Shown piece after piece: positions 33,906 to 40,147 of a DNA stretch of 64,000 nucleotides (its first letter is position 1; the number at the start of each line of letters is the position of its first letter). Made by a program: the position numbers and the translations under genes. The notes under the pieces are model-generated. The model was not told the origin of the DNA. It was given only the letters and a program-made list of their open reading frames with translations, and did not search any database. This DNA comes from Planctomycetota bacterium (lineage in GTDB: Bacteria; Planctomycetota; Phycisphaerae; Phycisphaerales; SM1A02). Where the stretch lies: contig VGYX01000014.1 in NCBI GenBank assembly GCA_016872835.1, positions 1 to 64,000 of the forward strand. Reading direction: 5' to 3'.

Positions 33906-33911
33906 ATCCTA
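33906..33911 (-). promoter_or_regulatory. -10 box for the OppF-type ATPase operon
   Basis: TAGGAT on the minus strand lies seven bases before the ATG at 33898. It falls between two minus-strand genes and would start a separate ATPase-thyX-pgeF transcript. Confidence 0.45.
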
Positions 33912-33919
33912 GTCGAGGC

Positions 33920-35419
33920 CTATCGCACCCGACGCGGCAACGGGATCACCAGTTGCGTTCGTGCACCCGTGGGCAGCACGATCGTGAGGGGGATCTCGAG
34001 TCGTCGTGCACTCTCCGGCAGGCCGCGCGAGATCCGCAGGTACAGGTCATCGACGGTCGCCACGCTTCCGCCGAACGCCTCGACGATCACGGAGCCCGCC
34101 GGCGCCTCGGCGGCGATCAAGGCATCGGGATCCACCGCCTCGACCAGCACGCCACGGCGGAATTCCATGCTGCGCACGCGTGCTTCAGCCTCCGTGAGCG
34201 TGAGCAGGCGCGTGAATCCGACGGCACGAAGCGCGGCGGCAAACTCCTCCATGTTGGTTTCCGGATCGAGCCGCGCCATCTGGACCTCGAGATCCACCAC
34301 CTCGCCCTCGTGCGTGGCACCCGGCTGGAGACGCCAGACCTGCACCTTCACGCGATCACCAGGGCGATGATTGGCGATGAGCGTGCGCATCCGGGCGGCG
34401 CTGGCAACCCGCTGGCCACCGATGGTGACGATCACGTCGCCCACCTGCACACCCGCCGCCTCGGCCGGGCTGCCGGGCGAGACGAAATCCACGACGGCCC
34501 CATCGCCCGTCCATGACTCGACGGCGGACAGAAGTGCCGGCGCGCGCACGCGTCCGTTGCGCAGGTCGACCACATCCACGCCGCGCACGCCCAGGAATCC
34601 CTTCTCCGCCTCGCCCCGCGTGATGATCTGGTCCACCACATTCTCGATCATCGAGATCGGGATCGCCAGACCAATGCCCGCGAACTGTCCCTGCCCAAGC
34701 GCGTTGCCGCGTCCGGAGCCGGTGGCGATCGCCGTGCTCATGCCGACCACGAAGCCTCGCGTGTCGGTGAGCGGACCACCGGAGTTGCCGGGATTGATCG
34801 CGGCGTCGGTCTGGATGAAGTTCTCGTAGTCGATGTCCTGCAGGTCGGTGGTGCGCTCCAGGCCCGACACGATGCCGCTGGACATGCTGAAGCGGAAGTC
34901 GAAGGGACTTCCGAACGCGAAGACCATGTCACCCTGACGCGGATCCTCGGTCGATCGGCGTGCAGGCTGCAGCCCTGACACCGAAACCTCGAGCACCGCG
35001 ATGTCGGTGCGCAGATCCTGTCCCACCAGGCGCGCATCGGCACGGTCGCCGCCCGCCAACTGCACCTCGATGCGCTGCGCCCCGTCGATCACGTGCGCAT
35101 TGGTCACGATGTGCCCTTGCGTGTCGTAGATCCAGCCACTGCCCGTGTTGCGGTACGCGCGCGAGCCCGACGCACCGCGAATCGAGCCCGTCATGCTCAC
35201 ATGCACCACGCTGGGCTCGACCACGTCGGCGATGTCGCGCGTGGCCTGCGAGAGTTGATCCAGCACCGTGCCCCGCTCAAGGCGTCGTTCCGCGTCGGCG
35301 GCGCGGCGGATCATCGTCTCGCGCTGATACTGACGGATGGCCGAGGGCGCGAGCAGCAGCAGCACACCAGCCGCGGCCAGCGTGGCAAGCGCGGGGCCGA
35401 GATGCTCAAGCCTTCGCAT
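33920..35419 (-). CDS. DegP/HtrA-like serine protease with PDZ domains
   Basis: A 499-residue protease anchored by an N-terminal helix (LATLAAAGVLLLLAP), so it acts in the periplasm. The trypsin-like triad is complete: His in IVTNAHVID near residue 107, Asp in LRTDIAVLEV and Ser in NPGNSGGPL. Two PDZ-like regions follow, the first with VDFVSPGSPAEAAGVQVGDV and the second weaker (residues about 400-499). Its start lies 14 bases inside the panB 3' end. It would degrade or hold misfolded envelope proteins. Confidence 0.88.
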   Translation of the reverse strand: MRRLEHLGPALATLAAAGVLLLLAPSAIRQYQRETMIRRAADAERRLERGTVLDQLSQATRDIADVVEPSVVHVSMTGSIRGASGSRAYRNTGSGWIYDTQGHIVTNAHVIDGAQRIEVQLAGGDRADARLVGQDLRTDIAVLEVSVSGLQPARRSTEDPRQGDMVFAFGSPFDFRFSMSSGIVSGLERTTDLQDIDYENFIQTDAAINPGNSGGPLTDTRGFVVGMSTAIATGSGRGNALGQGQFAGIGLAIPISMIENVVDQIITRGEAEKGFLGVRGVDVVDLRNGRVRAPALLSAVESWTGDGAVVDFVSPGSPAEAAGVQVGDVIVTIGGQRVASAARMRTLIANHRPGDRVKVQVWRLQPGATHEGEVVDLEVQMARLDPETNMEEFAAALRAVGFTRLLTLTEAEARVRSMEFRRGVLVEAVDPDALIAAEAPAGSVIVEAFGGSVATVDDLYLRISRGLPESARRLEIPLTIVLPTGARTQLVIPLPRRVR

Positions 35420-36278
35420 GCGCAGCGCCGGTCAGCAGCGCCTCCAGCCGGGCGCCCTCGCCGTCGGCCATGCGGAACGCGCTCTCGATGCGGCCCTGCC
35501 GCACCCGCTCGCACCAAGCCACGGCGGCCTCGCGTGTGGCCTCTCCCAACTGCGCGGCGGGCGTGGCGAACGCCGGCTGCCAAGCACTCATGCCGAGCAG
35601 ATCCTGCAGCACGAGCACCTGTCCGTGACAGGCGTTTCCTGCGCCAATGCCGATCACCGGAATCGTGGCGCGCTCCACCACCTTGGCCGCGACCTCGGAG
35701 GGACACGCCTCGAGCAGCAGCATGGTGGCGCCCGCAGCCTCGAGCGCCGCGGCGTCATGGATCACCTGGATCGCCTGCTCGGCGGTCTTGCCCACGGCGA
35801 ACGTGCCGCCGTGCATCTTCGATTGCTGCGGACGGCATCCGATGTGCGCGACCACGGGAATGCCCGCACGCGCCATGCGCAAAACGAGCGGCGCCCAACT
35901 GCGGTCGACCTCAACCTTCACGCAGTCGGCCATGCCCTCGGTCATGAAGCGCGCCGCGTTGCGCAGTGCGTCATCCTCGCTGGCCTGATAGCTCATGAAG
36001 GGCATGTCGGCCATGACCACACGGCCCGGGGCGCCGCGCTTGACCGCCGCGGTGAGCGTGATCATGAACTCAAGCGGCGCGTGGATGGTGCCGGGAAGCC
36101 CCAGGATCACCTCGGCCGCCGAGTCGCCGACCAGCAGCACCTCCACTCCCGCGCGGTCGAGCCACCGGGCCGTGGTGGCGTCGTAGCAGGTCAGGCAGGC
36201 CATGCGCTGGCCCTCGCGAACCTGCCGAAGCAGTGTGCGAAGCGTGGTGGCTGCGGAACGGCTTTCCGGATTGGACAT
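35406..36278 (-). CDS. panB: 3-methyl-2-oxobutanoate hydroxymethyltransferase
   Basis: A 290-residue enzyme that makes ketopantoate from ketoisovalerate and methylene-tetrahydrofolate, the first committed step to pantothenate and CoA. The family segments are MACLTCYDATTARWLDRAGV, VLLVGDSAAEVILG, HIGCRPQQSKMHGGTFAVGK and PVIGIGAGNACHGQVLVLQD. VGDS carries a metal aspartate. TAAACT lies eight bases before the ATG at 36278; a TTG three codons upstream is less likely. Other CoA-pathway genes (coaD) lie 0.7 kb upstream. Confidence 0.95.
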   Translation of the reverse strand: MSNPESRSAATTLRTLLRQVREGQRMACLTCYDATTARWLDRAGVEVLLVGDSAAEVILGLPGTIHAPLEFMITLTAAVKRGAPGRVVMADMPFMSYQASEDDALRNAARFMTEGMADCVKVEVDRSWAPLVLRMARAGIPVVAHIGCRPQQSKMHGGTFAVGKTAEQAIQVIHDAAALEAAGATMLLLEACPSEVAAKVVERATIPVIGIGAGNACHGQVLVLQDLLGMSAWQPAFATPAAQLGEATREAAVAWCERVRQGRIESAFRMADGEGARLEALLTGAAHAKA

Positions 36279-36286
36279 GGTCGGCA

Positions 36287-36292
36287 AGTTTA
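36287..36292 (-). promoter_or_regulatory. -10 box for panB
   Basis: TAAACT on the minus strand lies eight bases before the ATG at 36278, fitting a leaderless start. Confidence 0.45.
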
Positions 36293-36324
36293 GCCGCCGA
36301 CACCGGGAATCCCGAGGGGCTGAC

Positions 36325-37008
36325 TCAGAAGCGCCGGACGGGATTCGCGCACAGATTGTCGCGGCCGGGCACGATCAGGTCGGCGATCTCGACGGCCTCG
36401 GACAGGCTCTCGCGGGCCTGCTGCACGTCGAAGCATGGCGCGATCACCTTGCCCTCCTCCAGATGCTCGACCGTGGCCACGGCGTCACCCGCGATCAGCA
36501 GCGTGGAGCCCGGATTCGGCACCAGAATCCCCGCACTGCCCGGTGAGACGCCCGGCAGCGGAAAGAGGTCGACACCCTCGGCAAGCCGATCGGGCGCTTC
36601 CTCGCAGGACTCGAGCATGGTGAGTTCCTCACGCAGCATGCGAAGCAGATCCTCGTCGTCGTGCTGACGTGCCTGCTCCAACCGCTCGCGCAATTGCGCG
36701 CGCACCCCGGCGATCTCGGCCGCGCCGACCAGCACCGTGGCCTCCGGGAACGCGCCGATGCCGCGTCGACGCATCGGATGGAAGCTGGTCAGGAAGACGT
36801 GCGTGATGTCCTTCGGTGTCTTGCCGCTGCGTTCGGCCAGACGAGGCACGAGCGCCTGCGCGGGCAGCGACGGATCCACCAGGATCCACGCCTTGCCTGA
36901 CTCGATCAGCGTGGTGGTGGCGTGTGCCGGGCGCACATCGCCCTTCTCGCCCCAACTCGGATGGGCGCTCATGGCCCCGATCGAGATGACGCGCACGCGC
37001 GCGGCCAT
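36325..37008 (-). CDS. Metallo-beta-lactamase-fold protein with degenerate metal site
   Basis: A 227-residue protein with the MBL fold order: ATTTLIESGKAWILVDPSLP, then THVFLTSFHPMRRRG where an HxHxDH motif is expected, then PGVSPGSAGILVPNPGSTLL and IAGDAVATVEHLE with the conserved aspartate, then VPGRDN. Only one histidine of the first motif remains, followed by arginines. Either the metal site is lost or another set of ligands is used. It lies between panB and coaD and starts four bases after the coaD stop, so the two are cotranscribed. The function is unknown. Confidence 0.7.
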   Translation of the reverse strand: MAARVRVISIGAMSAHPSWGEKGDVRPAHATTTLIESGKAWILVDPSLPAQALVPRLAERSGKTPKDITHVFLTSFHPMRRRGIGAFPEATVLVGAAEIAGVRAQLRERLEQARQHDDEDLLRMLREELTMLESCEEAPDRLAEGVDLFPLPGVSPGSAGILVPNPGSTLLIAGDAVATVEHLEEGKVIAPCFDVQQARESLSEAVEIADLIVPGRDNLCANPVRRF

Positions 37009-37011
37009 GGG

Positions 37012-37566
37012 TCAGTCCGCCGCTCCGTCGATGGCCATGCGTCCCAGCGGATTCCGGGGATCCTGTTGCTTCTCTTCAAGGGCCGCGATCACTTCGGGCG
37101 GCACGAGGGTGTCCAGTCGCTTCAGGTCGCCCCCAAAGGCCGCGATCTGCTTGATCAGGCTGCTGGACACATAGGCGAAGTTCTCGCCCGTCACGATGAA
37201 GACCGTCTCGACCCCCGCCACCTGACGGTTGGTGATCGCCAGCTGGCACTCGCTCGCCAGGTCGGTCACGTTCCGGATGCCTCGAACGATGGCCGCCGCC
37301 CCCACTTTTCGCGCAAAATCGATGGTCAGGCCCTGATAGGCCTCCACCCGCACCCTGGCACCCTGCGGGCGTTCCCGCAGCAGGCGGGCGACGAGCGTCT
37401 CGGCGTGGCGCTTGCGCTCCTCGATCGAGAACAGGGGCGGCTTGTTCGGGTTGATGCCGATCGCCAGGATCACTTTGTCGAACAGCGCACGGCTGCGGTC
37501 GAGCACGTCCAGGTGCCCAAGGGTGATCGGGTCGAAGCTTCCGGTGTAGATGGCCAGGTGGGACAT
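37012..37566 (-). CDS. coaD: Phosphopantetheine adenylyltransferase
   Basis: A 184-residue enzyme for the penultimate step of CoA synthesis, 4'-phosphopantetheine plus ATP to dephospho-CoA. The nucleotidyl-transferase motif is YTGSFDPITLGHLDVLDRS at the N-terminus and the second motif is AYVSSSLIKQIAAFGGD. GIRNVTDLASECQLAITNRQ is family-typical. The ATG at 37566 is set by the family start; upstream codons are not protein-like. Confidence 0.95.
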   Translation of the reverse strand: MSHLAIYTGSFDPITLGHLDVLDRSRALFDKVILAIGINPNKPPLFSIEERKRHAETLVARLLRERPQGARVRVEAYQGLTIDFARKVGAAAIVRGIRNVTDLASECQLAITNRQVAGVETVFIVTGENFAYVSSSLIKQIAAFGGDLKRLDTLVPPEVIAALEEKQQDPRNPLGRMAIDGAAD

Positions 37567-37699
37567 GAGAGGTCGCCCTTCGTTATGGCTCCCGCGATCT
37601 GTGGAAGGTAGCGGAATTCGACGAGGGACCATTGCCCATCGGCCGTCGCAAGGCATGTTGCAGGTGTCCGCGGCCGACACCGCGGCGACTCCTGCAGAA

Positions 37700-37744
37700 G
37701 CCCCGCTTCGATGGTGCCTCCTCGAAGCGGGGCATCTCGTTTTT
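37700..37744. terminator. 12-bp hairpin with T-tract on the plus side
   Basis: gccccgcttcga (37700-37711) and tcgaagcggggc (37722-37733) are perfect complements. The T-run (ctcgttttt) lies on the plus-strand side, although neighbouring genes run minus. It lies between the FabZ-like gene and coaD and may still stop or pause minus-strand transcription. Confidence 0.55.
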
Positions 37745-37773
37745 GGTTCTTGCGGCAGGCCCGAGGCCCGCGT

Positions 37774-38283
37774 TCAGGCCTTCGCTTGGGCCATGAACCG
37801 GTCCAGCCCCGCGCCGCGCAGCAGCGTGCGGAAGTTCTCGCCGAAGACGAAGTTCTCCTCGGGGAAGGCCAGTCCGCCGCGATTCTGGTCGATGTGGCTG
37901 AACACGATCTCGGTGGTGCCGATGCGCTCCCACGAGCCCGTGCGATGGTCCAACCGCTCGATCGTGCCGCGCGTGCTCGCACCGGCGTCGTCCATGCGCT
38001 CGATCACCGCGTCGTAGCGGATGCACTGACCCGGCACCACCTCGGAATCCAGCGTGACATTCCCGATCTTGGCAAGGATCACCTTCTCCTTGAAGCCGCG
38101 CGTGCTGCCCACCAGGATGCCAGCGGTCTGCGCCATGCCCTCGACCATCAGGCTGGCCGGCATCACCGGCTGATCCGGGAAGTGGTCATGCAGGTGCTCC
38201 TCGGCCAACGAGACGTTCTTCACGGCCACCATGCGGCGGCCGGGCTCGTAGGCGACCACGGTGTCGATCCACATCCAGCGCAT
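37774..38283 (-). CDS. FabZ/FabA-like hydroxyacyl-ACP dehydratase (second copy)
   Basis: A 169-residue hotdog-fold protein of the hydroxyacyl-ACP dehydratase family. The active-site segment is HDHFPDQPVMPASLMVEGMA, with the catalytic histidine and glutamate in place but Ala for the usual Gly after Pro. AAGGA lies seven bases before the ATG at 38283. It is last in a cluster of FabZ, ACP and this gene, so it probably acts on chains tethered to that carrier protein. It may have a different chain length preference from the other copy, or be non-catalytic. Confidence 0.8.
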   Translation of the reverse strand: MRWMWIDTVVAYEPGRRMVAVKNVSLAEEHLHDHFPDQPVMPASLMVEGMAQTAGILVGSTRGFKEKVILAKIGNVTLDSEVVPGQCIRYDAVIERMDDAGASTRGTIERLDHRTGSWERIGTTEIVFSHIDQNRGGLAFPEENFVFGENFRTLLRGAGLDRFMAQAKA

Positions 38284-38320
38284 CGTGGGATCCTTGTGGC
38301 GCACGTGGCGCCGTACGGGC

Positions 38321-38725
38321 TCACTTGGCGAGCTTGCGCTCGAGGAAGTCGCACAGGCTCTTCACCGTGAAGACCTCGCTGAGGCTCTTCACGTTGCGAT
38401 CGCCGTCGAAGGAACTGAAGTCGATATGCGGCAGCTTCTGGCGCAGCAACGCCATGCCGGCGTCGGTCACCTTGCCGTTCTGCACCATCGCCGGATCCTG
38501 CAGCATGTTTTCGGGGAACAGCTCACCCTGCTCGATTTTGAAGGGCTTCTCGGGGGTGGAGAAGCGCTTTTCCATGCGGAACTGGATATCCAGGAAGTCG
38601 ATGCTCTCGGCGCCAAGGTCGCCCGTGAGCGTGGCCTCGGGCTTCACATCCTCGGCGTCGACGCCGAGCGCCTCCTGCAGGACCTCGCTGACGCCTTCCT
38701 CGATCTGCTGACGATTGAATGCCAC
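38321..38725 (-). CDS. Acyl carrier protein, long form
   Basis: A 134-residue carrier protein. The phosphopantetheine serine is in LTGDLGAESIDFLDIQFRME near residue 40, followed by the helix region. About 50 residues are inserted between helix II and the C-terminal helix (SLSEVFTVKSLCDFLERK), making it longer than the roughly 80-residue housekeeping ACP. It lies between two dehydratases, so it probably serves a dedicated acyl or polyketide-like route. No ketosynthase is in the window. coaD, which supplies the pantetheine arm, is two genes downstream. Confidence 0.82.
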   Translation of the reverse strand: MAFNRQQIEEGVSEVLQEALGVDAEDVKPEATLTGDLGAESIDFLDIQFRMEKRFSTPEKPFKIEQGELFPENMLQDPAMVQNGKVTDAGMALLRQKLPHIDFSSFDGDRNVKSLSEVFTVKSLCDFLERKLAK

Positions 38726-38777
38726 TGGGATCTCCGTTCTGGGTGCCCCGGCCCGTTCCTTGGGCCGCGGACCCGCT

Positions 38778-39191
38778 TCACGCCCCGGCGGCTGCCGTGG
38801 CTGGGATGCGGGCGGGGCGCATTGTAAAGCGTCCGCTCACCGCTGTCTCGCCTGTGCCGTCGACCCGCACCACGCTGGCCTGACCCTTCATGGTGAAGCT
38901 GCCGTCATCATTCGTCTTGTCCAAGGTCACCTCGACCTTCAGCGCCTCGCCGGGCCGCACGAAACTGCCATATCGCAGGGCCTTCACCTGCCCGAGCACG
39001 AGCCGCTGACCACGATCCTTCAGCAGTTCCCGCGCAGCCTGGGTGAGGGCCTCGAGCATGAAGACGCCCGGCAGCACCGGGAAGCCCGGGAAGTGGTCAC
39101 CCAAGTACTCCTCGGCGGCGGTCACGTTCTTGATCGCCACGATCGAGGTTGGCGTGCGATCCAGCACCTGATCGATCAGCAGGAACTTCAT
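38778..39191 (-). CDS. fabZ: FabZ-like hydroxyacyl-ACP dehydratase
   Basis: A 137-residue hotdog dehydratase. The active-site segment LGDHFPGFPVLPGVFMLEAL contains the catalytic histidine and the PGV-E glutamate. TSIVAIKNVTAAEEYL precedes it as in FabZ. AAGGA lies upstream of the ATG at 39191. It is the first enzyme gene after the LuxR-type regulator and precedes the long ACP. The low length is normal for FabZ. Confidence 0.88.
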   Translation of the reverse strand: MKFLLIDQVLDRTPTSIVAIKNVTAAEEYLGDHFPGFPVLPGVFMLEALTQAARELLKDRGQRLVLGQVKALRYGSFVRPGEALKVEVTLDKTNDDGSFTMKGQASVVRVDGTGETAVSGRFTMRPARIPATAAAGA

Positions 39192-39204
39192 CGGGGGTCC
39201 TTTC

Positions 39205-40086
39205 TCAATTCGACAGACCGAGCACTCGCGCGCTGAGCTCGCTGCGCCGCTTCACGCCGAGCTTGTCATAGGCATGCACCACATGGGTGCGCACGGTGCC
39301 CGGAGAGAGTCCGAGCGACTCCGCGGCTTCCTTCTCGGTGCGGCCGCCCAGCAGCAGCATGATCACCTCGCGCTCGCGGGGGCTGAGCTGTTCCATTCCC
39401 TGCGCGCTCTGGACGCCGCGGTTGCGCTCCAGCTGCTCGCGGCTGGTGATTTTGAGCGGCGGCGAGGGCGGCACCTCGCCATCGAGCGGGGTCACGCACA
39501 GCGCCAGATGAAGATTCGGATACTCGGTCGGTGGCGAAGGATTGCGGAGCTGGCGCGCCTCGATGCGCCTGATGAGCGCGTCGAAGCTGCGCAGCATCAT
39601 GCGGACCTGCTCGAACTCCTGGTCGTTCACGTGCAGCCAGCTGAAGGCGCGCTTGATGCGCTTGCGGAGGACGGTCTCGGTTGATCGGTTCTGCCGCCGT
39701 ATGGTCTCGATGCTGCGCTCGGAGACCTGCTCCAGAACGTTGGAGACAAGCGGCTGGTAACGGGCGTCCTTCGGATCGATCAGCACCACGATGCTGGCGC
39801 AGGTGACGCGGTAGCCGCCGGCGCGCAGATGTCGCGAGGCCGGCACACGCTCCACCAAGCCGAACCCGGAGAGCAGGTCGATGTCCTTCTGCGTATCTGG
39901 TTCGGAGAGGCCCAGATGCTGCGCCACCTCGCTGCGGGTGGCGGCGCGGCGATTGCGTCGCAACACCTCCCAGACACTCAACGCTCGCTGGTTCTGCAGC
40001 AGTTCCGGAACGCCGGGTTGCGCCAAGTCGAGGGCGTGGTCGGCGGCAGAGGCTTCCCCTGCAGCGCTTCGAACTTCACGTGGCAT
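39205..40086 (-). CDS. LuxR-type transcriptional regulator with extra winged-helix domain
   Basis: A 293-residue regulator. Residues 30-85 form a winged-helix domain (LSVWEVLRRNRRAATRSEVA, QHLGLSEPDTQKDIDLLSGF). The middle about 130 residues are a helical region without a recognisable ligand domain. The last 65 residues are a LuxR helix-turn-helix, LSPREREVIMLLLGGRTEKE then AAESLGLSPGTVRTHVVHAY. Two DNA-binding domains in one chain is unusual. TACATT lies eight bases before the ATG. It directly precedes the FabZ/ACP cluster on the same strand and probably controls it. Confidence 0.75.
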   Translation of the reverse strand: MPREVRSAAGEASAADHALDLAQPGVPELLQNQRALSVWEVLRRNRRAATRSEVAQHLGLSEPDTQKDIDLLSGFGLVERVPASRHLRAGGYRVTCASIVVLIDPKDARYQPLVSNVLEQVSERSIETIRRQNRSTETVLRKRIKRAFSWLHVNDQEFEQVRMMLRSFDALIRRIEARQLRNPSPPTEYPNLHLALCVTPLDGEVPPSPPLKITSREQLERNRGVQSAQGMEQLSPREREVIMLLLGGRTEKEAAESLGLSPGTVRTHVVHAYDKLGVKRRSELSARVLGLSN

Positions 40087-40094
40087 GGAGTCGG

Positions 40095-40100
40095 AATGTA
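40095..40100 (-). promoter_or_regulatory. -10 box for the LuxR-type regulator
   Basis: TACATT on the minus strand lies eight bases before the ATG at 40086, suggesting a leaderless mRNA that may continue into the fabZ-acp genes. Confidence 0.45.
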
Positions 40101-40147
40101 CCCGCGCCAAGCAGGATCTTCCCGCGCGCACTGCTGTCAGGTGCGGG

